From Microbacteriaceae bacterium (GTDB lineage: Bacteria; Actinomycetota; Actinomycetes; Actinomycetales; Microbacteriaceae): 64,000 bases of DNA. The notes beneath the pieces were generated by a model that saw only the letters and a program-made list of their open reading frames with translations, had not been told where the DNA came from and did no database searches. The translations under genes were made by a program, and so were the position numbers. The stretch spans positions 62,001 through 126,000 of the forward strand of contig JAODME010000002.1 in NCBI GenBank assembly GCA_025465095.1. Direction: 5' to 3'. This document shows, piece by piece, positions 16,654 through 26,400 of this stretch (position 1 is the first letter of the stretch; every line of letters begins with the position of its first letter).

Positions 16654-17826
16654 ATGGAGAGGATCACCGACCGGCTGCTGAGTTGGGCGAGCATTCTCGA
16701 GCCGGGCACGCTCGAGCAGGCGCGCGCCGCATCGACGATGCCGTTCATCTACCCGCACCTCGCGCTCATGCCCGACGCCCACCTCGGCCTCGGTGCGACC
16801 GTCGGTTCGGTCATTCCTACCCTCGAAGCGATCATGCCCGCGGCTGTCGGCGTCGACATCGGCTGTGGGATGATCGCCGTCAAGACCCAGTGGAACCGGG
16901 AGGATGTGGCGGGCGCCGGGTCGCTCACGACCCTCCGCGAACGGATCGAACGGGCCATCCCGCTCTCCGCCGGCGGCAACAACCGCAAGGTTGCCGCCAC
17001 CGCCGAGCCCCGCATCGCCGAACTGACCGAGCGAGCGGATGCTATTGGACTCAGCCCCGGCGCCTACGTGAGCAAATGGGAGCTGCAGCTGGGTACGCTC
17101 GGCAGCGGCAACCACTTCATCGAGGTCAGCCTCGACGAATCCCACGCGGTGTGGCTGTTCCTGCATTCGGGAAGCCGCGGGGTCGGCAATCGCATCGCCG
17201 GCCACCACATCAAGGTCGCGAAGCGGCTGACGGAGGCGGCGCGGATTCCCCTGCCCGACCGTGACCTCGCCTACCTCGAGGAGGGCACGCACGAGTTCGA
17301 CCGGTACATCGCCGACCTGCGTTGGGCGCAGCATTTCGCCCTACTCAACCGCGAGGAGATGATGGATCGGGTCATCCGGCAGGTATCCGGGTTCTTCGGC
17401 GAGCCGCTCGTGGAGGGCGAGCGAATCAACACTCACCACAACTTCACCGAGCATGAGGAGCACTTCGGCAAAGAGGTGTGGCTGTCCCGAAAGGGAGCCA
17501 TTTCGGCGAAGCTCGGGGAGCCCGGACTCATTCCCGGGTCTATGGGCACGGCGTCGTATGTCGTGACCGGCAAGGGAGACAAGTTCGCTCTCGAGTCGTC
17601 ACCGCATGGCGCAGGCCGCACTCATTCGCGGTCAGCCGCTCGCAAGAAATTCACCCGTGAGCAACTGCGGGAAGCAATGAGGGGAATCGAATACCGCGAC
17701 AGCGCGGCGTTCCTCGACGAGATCCCGCAGGCGTACAAGGACATCGACCAGGTTATGGCCGATGCCGCTGATCTGGTCTCGGTGAGGCACACGTTGCGCC
17801 AGATCCTCAACGTGAAGGGCGACTAG
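16654..17826 (+). CDS. rtcB: RtcB-family RNA ligase
   Basis: 390 residues, the short actinobacterial type. Conserved landmarks are MPDAHLGLGATVGSVIP, the metal Cys in VGVDIGCGM, GTLGSGNHFIEV, HSGSRGVGN, HH in NTHHNF, and GSMGTASYVV. The GMP-acceptor histidine lies in PHGAGRTHSR. RtcB joins 2',3'-cyclic-phosphate or 3'-phosphate RNA ends to 5'-OH ends and acts in RNA repair. No rtcA or RtcR-type regulator accompanies it. AAGGAAGG precedes the ATG. Confidence 0.93.
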   Translation: MERITDRLLSWASILEPGTLEQARAASTMPFIYPHLALMPDAHLGLGATVGSVIPTLEAIMPAAVGVDIGCGMIAVKTQWNREDVAGAGSLTTLRERIERAIPLSAGGNNRKVAATAEPRIAELTERADAIGLSPGAYVSKWELQLGTLGSGNHFIEVSLDESHAVWLFLHSGSRGVGNRIAGHHIKVAKRLTEAARIPLPDRDLAYLEEGTHEFDRYIADLRWAQHFALLNREEMMDRVIRQVSGFFGEPLVEGERINTHHNFTEHEEHFGKEVWLSRKGAISAKLGEPGLIPGSMGTASYVVTGKGDKFALESSPHGAGRTHSRSAARKKFTREQLREAMRGIEYRDSAAFLDEIPQAYKDIDQVMADAADLVSVRHTLRQILNVKGD

Positions 17827-17958
17827 GGACCTGCCGAGCGGTGCCTCCGCACCTGCGAGACTGGGAACATCGACGCTCTCCTTACCCAGTGGTCCGCCCT
17901 GCTCGCCCGCACCACCCCGATCGAGGCGCCCACGCCCGTCCTGCTCGGCATTCTCGCG

Positions 17959-18579
17959 GTGGCCGCCGCACTCAGCATCCCGAGAGCCACCTGGCAACAT
18001 TTCGGGCTCTTCACCACGCTCGTGCACGAACTCGGGCACGCGTTCGCGGCGATCCTGACGGGGCGGGTGGTGCGGGGCATCCGAATCCATCGCAACCATT
18101 CCGGCGAGGCGCTGAGCAGCGGGCGCGGGAGCGCCGTCCTGAGCGGTGCGCTCGGATACCCGGCGCCCGCGATCGTCGGCGCCGCGCAACTCTGGAGCGT
18201 CTTCAACGGTTACACGGCGATCGCACTGTTCGCCGGCGGCGTCGTGCTGGTACTGACCCTTCTCGTCATCCGCAACCTGTTCGGCGTGCTCGTCGTGCTC
18301 GCCTCGGCCGCGGCGAGCGCCGGCCTCTGGTTCTACGCCACACCGCAGGTTCAAAGCTATGCGCTGTTCGTGCTCGGCGTCGCCCTGCTCGTCGGCTCGG
18401 TGCGCGGGCTCGCAACCGTCATCGGCGTGCACACCCGGCGGCGGGGACACCTGGCCACGTCCGACGCCTACCTGCTCTACCGGCGCACCGGCGTGCCGTC
18501 GCCCGTGTGGCTGGCGTTGTTCACGATCGTGATCGGCGGATGCTGCGTGGCCGCGGTCACCGCATACTTGTCGCGCTAA
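17959..18579 (+). CDS. M50-family membrane metalloprotease-like protein
   Basis: At least 206 residues with about six hydrophobic segments. The zinc-protease motif HELGHAFAAILTG is near residue 22 and is the hallmark of M50 peptidases; the second conserved metal ligand (Asp, usually in an LDP-type motif) is not obvious. I give the first canonical start, GTG 17959, but the frame is clearly coding further upstream (IDALLTQWSALLAR, TPVLLGILAV). An ATC at 17869 lies exactly 6 nt after a GAGACT hexamer, the spacing of leaderless starts elsewhere in the window. The true start is probably that ATC or a mutated ATG. Substrate unknown. Confidence 0.72.
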   Translation: MAAALSIPRATWQHFGLFTTLVHELGHAFAAILTGRVVRGIRIHRNHSGEALSSGRGSAVLSGALGYPAPAIVGAAQLWSVFNGYTAIALFAGGVVLVLTLLVIRNLFGVLVVLASAAASAGLWFYATPQVQSYALFVLGVALLVGSVRGLATVIGVHTRRRGHLATSDAYLLYRRTGVPSPVWLALFTIVIGGCCVAAVTAYLSR

Positions 18580-18734
18580 CCGCGCCCGCCGATCGAGGTC
18601 ACCTCTGAAGGGGTGTCATCGCACTGGCGCCTGGCACTGCTCGTCGCGAGGGGTGTCGTCGCGGTTGCGCCGCGACGTTGCGCGTCACGTACGACAACGC
18701 CCCTCACGGCGGCAGTACTCGCTCGAGCAGCTAC

Positions 18735-21140
18735 TCAGCCGGCCGAAACGGCGCTCGCAAGCTCCGCACTTGCGGGCAGGTATCTCACGTGGCCCGCCGC
18801 CCCGTCGACGGTGACGATCTGCCCGTCGCGGAGAACAGACGTCGCACATCCTGTGCCCACGACGGCGGGAATGCGGTGTTCTCGGGCGACGATCGCCGGA
18901 TGCGCGAGGGTGCCGCCGACGTCCGTGATGATCGCGCCGAGGGAAGGAAACAGGATCGCCCACGACGGGCGGGTCGAGGGACACACCAGCACGTCGCCGC
19001 GCTCGACCCGACCGAAGTCGGCCTCGGACATGACCACCTTCACCGGGCCGGTGTAGGTTCCCGCCGACGCGGCGACCCCGGTGAGCTCTCCGGCGCCGTC
19101 GGGTTCGGTGCGCACGCTCAGGTCCGGCTGCGCTACGTGGCCGAGGATGAACGCGAGCGCTTGCGCGGGCACGCGCACGCAGCGCGGCAGCCAGCGCATC
19201 GACGGCGGCCGCCCGGGATGCTTGCCATAGGTGGCCGGCCCGCGGTGGGCGAGCGCCCAAGCGCGCTCGCCGCGCCGCCGCCGCACCCGATCGCGGAGAT
19301 CGGGTGAAGCGCCGGCGTCCTCTAAGTCGATCCGCTGGGAAACGCCCTCGAACCAGTCGAGCACCTCCTCGATGCGAAGGTAGAAGATGTCGTCAACCGA
19401 CGCGATGGCGCCGGCCCGCAGCATCCGCAGTCCCGCCTCCAGCGCCGCGTACCGCATGAGGGCGATCGGCGCGTCGATCATGTAGAGCGCGTTGTCGTCT
19501 CGGAGCGCGTATGCGCGTTGTCCGCGTTCGACGGCACGGTCGAACCGCGCACGCTGTTCGCCGCGCAGCCGTCGGTGCGCCCGTTCGAGGAACGAGTCGC
19601 GTCGCCTCGCGAGATCATCCTCGTCCGCGTCCTGACCGGAGTCGCTCTGCGCACTGAACTGCTGCTCGACGAGCCCAGGAATCTCGGCGACGGTGCGCTC
19701 GGCAAGGTCGAAGCTGAGCGCGCGCGATCCGAACGTCTGCCGGTACTCGAGAAGGTCGTCCTGCACTTGGTCCGGTCGTCTCACACGCTGGCCAATCCTG
19801 GCGAGCGCCCTCGCCGGTTCCGATGACGCGGGCGAGGTCCCAACCACGAGGCCCAACGCGTCGTCGATGTCCCAGTCGAGCAACTCCCGGCACACCTCGG
19901 CGAATTCCGCGACGCCGATGAAGTTCGCCATCACCACCTCGTAGTGGATCTCGAGGGACCGGTTCACGAACCCGTCGCATGCCCGCAGGTGGCCGGCGAA
20001 CGCGAAGTTGCTCAATCCCGAGAGGTCGACGTCGCGGAGCTCCGCGATCCTGCGCCGCTGCGCCGGTGCGTACTCGTCCCGCCAGCGGTCCATGACCTTC
20101 CCTGGCAGGTCCTCCCGCTCGGCGCGGCGAGCCGCTCGATAGCGCGCCCGCAAGGCCGGCATCAGGTGCAGCATGATCGGCAGCAGCACGGGCATCAACC
20201 ACGCGGGAGGGGCCGGCAGCGTCTTGCCAGGCGATGTCGACCCACCGACGGGGAGAGTGGCCAGGTACTGCCATCCTCCGATCGTCTCGATCCTGCCCGT
20301 GATCAGGGTCCCGTACCGTTCGCACACGCGCTGCATGGGCGCATTCGTTCGGAGGATCGAGTGACTCAGCGGCGTGGATGGTGCGGACCAGTGCATGTCC
20401 TCCCGCAGCCAGAAACCTGCCGGCGGGTTCACGGCGATGGGCACGGGCTCGACGAGGGTGGTGATCGGCCTCGCCTGCAGAACGAACAAGCGTGCGCCCG
20501 CGTAGGCCCACTCGATGTCCTGCGGGGCGCCGCGATCCGCCGTTATCCGCCGCGCAAGGTGAGCGATCTCGAGCGCCTGCCCTGCCGTGATGGCGGTGGC
20601 TTCACCCCCGTTAGCGCGGGCGGACTCGCCCGTCACGACCCATTCATCAGGGGTCACGTCCCCGGACACGAGGAGGTCACCAAGGCCTCGGACGGCGTTC
20701 ACGAGCGCCTCGGTGGTGTCCCCCGAGACGGGGTTCGCGCTGAACGCGACGCCCGCTGCGGTGGCGTCCACCTGCTGCTGCACGAGCACCGCCATGGGTG
20801 CGAAGTCCGCCGATGCGAGCACCTCGCGCGCCGCCGCCTTCACCGCGGCGGGCCCGCGCACGCCGAGCACCGTCCTGTAGCGGCCGGCCGCTGAGGAATC
20901 AGCGCGGTCCTCATTGACGGACGACGAGCGCACGGCGAGCGGAACGTCGTCGAGCGTCGACGCCAGAGTGGCGAGCAACTCGAGTTCACGCTCGGACACG
21001 TCGCCACTCGCCGCCTCGAGCACCACCCCTGGCGGTACGTTGTAGCCGGCACCCATCAGTTGTCCGAGCACGGCGGCCTTCGCGCCCCATCGGATGGGAT
21101 CCGCATCGGCGAGGTCGACCAGATTGCTGATTTCTCTCAT
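18735..21140 (-). CDS. PEP-utilising phosphotransferase, rifampin-phosphotransferase-like
   Basis: 801 residues with the three-part layout of rifampin phosphotransferase and PEP synthase relatives. The N-terminal ATP-grasp domain (PPDK_N) starts RWGAKAAVLGQLMGAGYNVP and has VRSSSVNEDRADSS and QDIEWAY..RLFVLQARPI. A central domain begins FWLREDMHWSAPSTPLS, where drug-binding enzymes keep their acceptor domain. A C-terminal swivelling His domain has GGTLAHPAIVAREHRIPAVVG with the phosphocarrier His. It would split ATP to AMP and phosphate while phosphorylating an acceptor; which one is not readable. Start set at MREISNLVD where homology begins; 113 upstream codons are non-conserved. Confidence 0.8.
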   Translation of the reverse strand: MREISNLVDLADADPIRWGAKAAVLGQLMGAGYNVPPGVVLEAASGDVSERELELLATLASTLDDVPLAVRSSSVNEDRADSSAAGRYRTVLGVRGPAAVKAAAREVLASADFAPMAVLVQQQVDATAAGVAFSANPVSGDTTEALVNAVRGLGDLLVSGDVTPDEWVVTGESARANGGEATAITAGQALEIAHLARRITADRGAPQDIEWAYAGARLFVLQARPITTLVEPVPIAVNPPAGFWLREDMHWSAPSTPLSHSILRTNAPMQRVCERYGTLITGRIETIGGWQYLATLPVGGSTSPGKTLPAPPAWLMPVLLPIMLHLMPALRARYRAARRAEREDLPGKVMDRWRDEYAPAQRRRIAELRDVDLSGLSNFAFAGHLRACDGFVNRSLEIHYEVVMANFIGVAEFAEVCRELLDWDIDDALGLVVGTSPASSEPARALARIGQRVRRPDQVQDDLLEYRQTFGSRALSFDLAERTVAEIPGLVEQQFSAQSDSGQDADEDDLARRRDSFLERAHRRLRGEQRARFDRAVERGQRAYALRDDNALYMIDAPIALMRYAALEAGLRMLRAGAIASVDDIFYLRIEEVLDWFEGVSQRIDLEDAGASPDLRDRVRRRRGERAWALAHRGPATYGKHPGRPPSMRWLPRCVRVPAQALAFILGHVAQPDLSVRTEPDGAGELTGVAASAGTYTGPVKVVMSEADFGRVERGDVLVCPSTRPSWAILFPSLGAIITDVGGTLAHPAIVAREHRIPAVVGTGCATSVLRDGQIVTVDGAAGHVRYLPASAELASAVSAG

Positions 21141-21322
21141 GCACAAATGGTGCTCCGCACGAGCCGAGACCGGAATACCCAGCAGCACTAATTTTATCGC
21201 CCGCGTAGGTCGCCGCACGTCGGTTTCCACGGTGCGCTCCCGCGATGCCTCAGGCTGGCGGCACCGTTTCAATGCTGCCCGGCAGGAATAGGAGCGGTAC
21301 CGCGACCCATCCGGTGTCGCGC

Positions 21323-21790
21323 TCAGGCTACGTCGTACAGCGGCAGCCCGTGCGGCTCGAGAAAGCTCGACTGGATTCTCTCGAGCGGCGCCCGCTCCAC
21401 GCGACTGAAATTGAGAGCGCGGATCCGCGACGGTGCGCTCGTGGGGAACTCGGCCGAGCCGGTGAGCCACGCCAGCCACAGCGCGGTCGGCGCCTGCTCC
21501 AGCACGAAACCCGGCGGCAGTCTGTGGGCGGCGAGCGGCGGCATCCGATTCTGATGGCGCATCAGCACGCCGATCTCCATGGTGAGGAATCGGCGGGCGT
21601 CCTCCACATCTTCGAACACGCCAAGCACGATGCGATCGCGACCGAGCAGCTCGGCCTCGACGGGAAACAGCTCGTGGTGTTCGGCGATGGCGAACCCCAG
21701 GCCGGCGCCCTCGACGCGCACTATGTCGTCGCCGTGTCCGACGGTCGGGCGCAACCCGATGCCCTCCGCCCAGGCAATGAGGTCCTCCAT
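21323..21790 (-). CDS. Small cytosolic protein, Imm61-like
   Basis: 155 residues, soluble. Start ATG is 6 nt after a TACACT -10 (21802-21797), so probably leaderless. The sequence MEDLIAWAEGIGLRPTVGHG, VFEDVEDARRFLTMEIGVL, RLPPGFVLEQ and a C-terminal APLERIQSSFLEPHGLPLYD resembles, from memory, actinobacterial immunity proteins of the Imm61 group that neutralise NADase-type toxins. I cannot confirm this without a profile search. No toxin gene is adjacent. If the resemblance is false it is simply a hypothetical protein. Confidence 0.6.
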   Translation of the reverse strand: MEDLIAWAEGIGLRPTVGHGDDIVRVEGAGLGFAIAEHHELFPVEAELLGRDRIVLGVFEDVEDARRFLTMEIGVLMRHQNRMPPLAAHRLPPGFVLEQAPTALWLAWLTGSAEFPTSAPSRIRALNFSRVERAPLERIQSSFLEPHGLPLYDVA

Positions 21791-21859
21791 GACCCGAGTG
21801 TACGGAGGTGGAGGGGATGGCGGGAGGGTGGCAGGTAATCGCAACTCAGAAGTGATGCT

Positions 21860-22768
21860 TCAGCGCAACCCGCCCAGTCGGTCGCGCGCCTCGTTCACCT
21901 CCGACCGCGCGTCGTCTGCGGCGCGCTCCGCATTGCGCCTGTCGCGCTCAAGCACGCGAGTCTCACGGTCGATTGCGGCGATTCCGGTTCCGAGCTCGCC
22001 GATGCGTTCCTCGAGTCCGTCGAGCTCCCTCAGGAGCTTCTCGCGCTCGGGGGCGAGCTTCGCGATCCGGTTTCTCACATCATCGAGGGCGGAAGCGGCG
22101 TCCTCGAGCCCGCGCTCGGCCTGGTCGAGCGCGCGCTGCGCCTCCATGAGCGCTCGCGCTCGCGCCTCCTTTGCCTTGGCGTCGGGTTCGCCACGCTTCG
22201 AGCGGGATCGGATGTCGCGAACCTGCGGCATCCCGTCGGCAGGCGACGGGCGTGCGCTCACGTCCAGTGGGATCGCGACGGCACCGGCGAGGTCGGCCGG
22301 CTCGACCCCGTCCGAGGACAACGCACGCAGGAGGCATCCGCTTTTCACCGCGGATGCCGCCCACGCATCGGCCATCGCGGCCTGCAGGGTCTGTTCCACC
22401 TCGCGCACCGCGCCGTCGCTCGCCGCGTGCCCGAATTGCTGCGCCAACTCGCGTCCCTGCTGAGCGACCGCGGCGATCAACCGGGATCGCTGAACGCTAA
22501 GCGACCGCAGCTGCTTCGCGTCGAGGTTCTCCTGGGCGGTGCGGAGGGATGCCCCGAGCTCGACCACGCCGTCGATCTGCTCCGCACGGTGGCGCACGAG
22601 CATGTTGACAACCCACGCCGAGGAGGAGGGCTTCGGAAGCCGGCGTATCTGCTCGGCGAGAACCTTGTCGCCTCCACCTTTCGCGTCGGCGGCATGGGCG
22701 TTGCGCGCGGCGGTGAACTCATCGGGGGTCAGGCTGAACAGGTCGGAGGCGACCGCGGCGAGATTCAT
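21860..22768 (-). CDS. Coiled-coil protein of unknown function
   Basis: 302 residues. N-terminal half begins MNLAAVASDLFSLTPDEFTAARNAHAADAK and includes RRLPKPSSSAWVVNMLVR. The C-terminal third from about residue 195 is a strong heptad-rich coiled coil (AQRALDQAERGLEDAASAL, AERAADDARSEVNEARD). No membrane segment or enzyme motif. I recognise it only as a recurrent actinobacterial hypothetical. The ATG at 22768 has GAGGA 10 nt upstream and lies 2 nt after the stop of a possible leader ORF; an in-frame GTG at 22792 is the alternative start. Confidence 0.7.
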   Translation of the reverse strand: MNLAAVASDLFSLTPDEFTAARNAHAADAKGGGDKVLAEQIRRLPKPSSSAWVVNMLVRHRAEQIDGVVELGASLRTAQENLDAKQLRSLSVQRSRLIAAVAQQGRELAQQFGHAASDGAVREVEQTLQAAMADAWAASAVKSGCLLRALSSDGVEPADLAGAVAIPLDVSARPSPADGMPQVRDIRSRSKRGEPDAKAKEARARALMEAQRALDQAERGLEDAASALDDVRNRIAKLAPEREKLLRELDGLEERIGELGTGIAAIDRETRVLERDRRNAERAADDARSEVNEARDRLGGLR

Positions 22769-22770
22769 CG

Positions 22771-22824
22771 TCAACTCGTCCTCGACGGACACGGCCCTCT
22801 GAGGGCGACCGCGGTGCGATGCAT
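22771..22824 (-). CDS. Possible leaderless 17-codon upstream ORF
   Basis: ATG at 22824-22822 is preceded by a TAGGCT -10 (22836-22831) at exactly 6 nt. The frame encodes MHRTAVALRGPCPSRTS and stops with TGA 2 nt before the ATG of the coiled-coil gene. Position and spacing fit a leaderless leader peptide whose termination could feed ribosomes to the main gene. Coding is inferred from signals only. Confidence 0.35.
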   Translation of the reverse strand: MHRTAVALRGPCPSRTS

Positions 22825-23064
22825 GTCGCCAGCCTAGGGTGCGAGCCATGGGGCGAGCGCATGAAATGCTGCCGATCGCTAGGCGCGGAGCAATCGGCTT
22901 TCCGGCACGAATTTCTCCCGGTTCTCTTGCACACGGCCGACTTGCTCCGCTCTGCCCGCCGAACGCGTGCCACCCGAACTGGGCCTGCCGTGCGCAGTCC
23001 CCCCGCTGATTGAATCGGACGGGCGCCCGGCGAGACCGGCGCCCCGGACAACAAGGGGGCTCAG

Positions 23065-23445
23065 GTGGGGGCGGATTCGATCGGCGCCGTCTTCGCCGTC
23101 GGCGCGCCCATGGCGTTGCTCCTACTGATCCCCATCGCGGCGGTGCTGTGCGCGGGCCTTCTGGTCCTCGGATTTCGGCGGGGCACGGCCGTGCTGATCG
23201 TCGCGCCGCTCGTCGCCGCGATGATCATCGGCGCGGCCTTCCTCGCGCTGCGCGAGCTTCCGCTGCCGATTGCCGTGCGGGCCGACTTTACCGAGAGCGT
23301 CGACTCGCTCGTGATGCTCCTGCCGGTGCTGCTCGGGCTCGCGGCTGTACCCGCAGTCGGGCGAGGAGTGCGGGCGGTTGCTCGCGCCGTCCGCAGGCGC
23401 ACCGTCGCAGCATCCGAGAACCTCGAGGTCGCTCCGGCCGACTAG
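23065..23445 (+). CDS. Small integral membrane protein
   Basis: 126 residues with three hydrophobic segments (about 11-36, 42-62 and 80-99) and a basic, then polar C-terminal tail (RAVRRRTVAASENLEVAPAD). No recognisable family or catalytic motif. GTG start with AAGGGGG about 6 nt upstream. Convergent with the helicase gene on the other strand, 19 bp apart. Confidence 0.6.
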   Translation: MGADSIGAVFAVGAPMALLLLIPIAAVLCAGLLVLGFRRGTAVLIVAPLVAAMIIGAAFLALRELPLPIAVRADFTESVDSLVMLLPVLLGLAAVPAVGRGVRAVARAVRRRTVAASENLEVAPAD

Positions 23446-23464
23446 CCGGCCTGCGAGCCACCGC

Positions 23465-26400
23465 TCACGCCTCGAGCAGACCGCGGATGTCGTCGGCTGT
23501 CAGTGCGGAACTGAACACGGCGTCGTCGTCCATCACCGAGTTGAACAGCTTCGCCTTGCGCTCCTTGAGCGCCATCACCTTCTCCTCAATGGTGCCGGTC
23601 GCGACCATCCGGTAGACCATGACGTTGCGGGTCTGGCCGATCCGATGCGTGCGGTCGACGGCCTGCTCCTCCGTGGCGGGGTTCCACCACGGATCGAGCA
23701 GGAACACGTAGTCGGCCTCGGTGAGATTGAGTCCGAATCCGCCGGCCTTGAGGCTGATCAGGAACACCGGCGCGTTGCCGGTCTTGAATCTCTCGAGAAC
23801 CTCGGAGCGATGCTTTGTCGACCCGTCCAGGTAGCAGTACTCGATGCCGTGCGCATCGAGCCGGTCCCGAGCCTTGCCGAGGAACGAGGTGAACTGGCTG
23901 AAGATGAGCGCGCGGTGGCCCTCCGCGACGACATCCTCGAGTTGTTCGAAGAGAGCGTCGAGCTTGCTCGATGGCATCGAGGCGTACTTCTCGTCGACGA
24001 GCGATGCGTCGAGGCTGAGCATCCGCAGAAGGGTCAGCGAGCGGAAGACGATGAACCGGTTCTTGTCCATGTCTTCGAGAAGCCCGAGCAGCTTCTGCCG
24101 CTCGCGCTGCAGGAACGTGTCGTAGAGCTTCCGATGCTTCGGCGCGAGCTCGATCTGCAGCACCTGTTCCTGCTTGTCCGGCAGGTCCTTCGCGACGATC
24201 TCCTTGGTGCGGCGCATCATGAGCGGACGGATGCGGCGGCGCAACCTCGCGAGCAGCTCGGCAGGGTCGACATTGCGTGCACCACCCGCGTCCGAGCGCA
24301 GCCCGACGCCTGCGCTGACGCCGGCTCCCTTCTCGATGGGACGCTGGTAACCCTCGGTGAACTTGCGCGCAGAAGGGAACAGCCCGGGCGCGACGATCGC
24401 GAACAGCGACCACAGCTCCATCAGGTTGTTCTCCATCGGCGTTCCCGTGATGGCGAGCTTGAACGGTGCGTCGAGCTCGCGCGCGCAGTGGTGGGCGACG
24501 GATGCCCGGTTCTTCACGAACTGGGCCTCGTCGAGGATCAGCCCCGCCCACTTCCCAGCACGGTACGCCTCGGCGTCGAGCCGGAACAGGGCGTAGGACG
24601 TGACGACGATGTCCGCGCCCGCCGCTGCCTGCGCCAGCGGCATCCCGCTTTTGGCCTGCGTGCTCGTGATCCCGGCAGTTTTAAGTCCCGGCGCGAACCG
24701 CCGTGTCTCGCTGACCCAGTTCGGAACGACTGAGGTCGGCGCCACGACGAGAAACGGATGCTCGGCCTGGCCCGACTCCTTCGCGTGCACGATCAGTGTG
24801 AGCGTCTGCAACGTCTTGCCGAGGCCCATGTCGTCGGCGAGGATGCCGCCGAGTCGGTGCTTCCAGAGGAACGCGAGCCAGTCGAAACCGTGCACCTGGT
24901 AGGGCCGAAGCGTCGCGGCTATGCCGGCGGGAAGCGGGGTCCCGTCGACCCCCCCGGTTCGCACCAGCCCGGCGACGGTGTCGCGCCACGCCTTCGCCTG
25001 CTGGGTCTCCTCGGCGAGATCCTCGAAGTCAGCCCAGAGGCTCGCCTGGTATCGATTGATCCGCAGCCCGGTCTCCCACTCGTCGAGGGCGCGTGCCTCG
25101 TCGATGAGCTTGTGCAGTTGCTCGAACGCCGGCTGATTCAGGGACAGGTAGCTACCGTCGACGAGCAGGAGCTTCTCGCGTCCCTTTGAGAGAGCGGTGA
25201 GGAGGAGGCCGAACGGCACCTGCGTGCCATCGACCGTGACGGTGACGCCGAGGTCGAACCAGTCACGCTCGTCGGTGGGAAGCGTCGTGATGGTGAGCTT
25301 CGGCGGCTCGGTCAGCTCGCGGTAGTCCGGCTTTTCGCCGAGGATCTCCACCCGGGCGCCGTCGAGCTCCTGAATGCGCGGCAACGTCTTTTCGGTGAAC
25401 TCCGCCGCGGCGATGCCTTGGAGGTCGTCGCTCTCGGCGAGTCGCTCGATGGAACCGTCCAGTCCCGCCGGGGGCATCAGCGCGCTCGCCCGCCCGAGCG
25501 TCTCCCGTTCGGCCGCCGGGTCGCGATAGCCGTCCCCGGAGCCGCGCAGCGACTTGCGGGCGACGGTTGCGCCGTGCCGGTACTCCCAGTGCCATTCGAG
25601 TCGCAGCGCATGCTTTGGCCGGAAGCTCGCCGTGAGCACCAGCAGCGGCGGCTCGATCTCGGGAAATCGCACACTGGCATCCGAACTGGACACGCGCACG
25701 CTCTGCTGCAGCACCGGGTAGAACTCCGCCAGGAACTCCTGCACGTCGCCCTTCGGCACGATCGTCGCCGAGTGCCCCCCGAGCAGTCTGCGCTGCTCGT
25801 CGCCGACGGGGGCGGCGGTGGGCGCGAGGGTCACGACCGAGTGCGGCGCGAACTCGTGGCTGTACACCCCGTGACCGCCGATGATTCCCACCGACTCTGC
25901 GGATCGCGGTTGCCCGTCGATCGTCACCATGGGCGTCAGGTGCAGGTCGCCGCTCGTCGGCACCGTAGCGTCGAGGCTCACGTCTGCTTTGCCTCCGACG
26001 GTGACGACGGCGTCCTTGCGGGTGCCGACAAGCTGGATGCCGATTCGGGCCGCCTCTTCCAGGAGGTGCCAGAGCAGCGGGCTCGCAAAGTCGTCGAGAT
26101 AGAGCCAGTCGCTTTCCTGGCCGAAGAAGACCTGGGCGCCCGCGCGGTGCAAGGGGGCGAACTGGCAGAACCAGCGGTGTTGGGCCGGATCGAGGCTGAG
26201 GCGATTCGCCTGGTAGGCGACGTTGCCCCAGGTGACCGTCGACTTGATCCAGTTGCCCGACCGGCTGAGAACAACCGGCCGCACCCCGAGTCTCGGAGCC
26301 GAACCCGCATGACGGGCGCCGGCGCGGGCACCGGCGCGCCTCCCGACCGGCGTGCCCCACCGCTCGGTCGAGCGCGGCGCAGGCTCACGCAGCTCGAACT

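Noticed and set aside
18608-18700. Imperfect inverted GAGGGG...CCCCTC stem between the M50 and phosphotransferase genes
   Set aside because: Arms mismatch in the middle and there is no tract after it; only a pair of direct AGGGGTGTC repeats is certain. Not strong enough to call a terminator.
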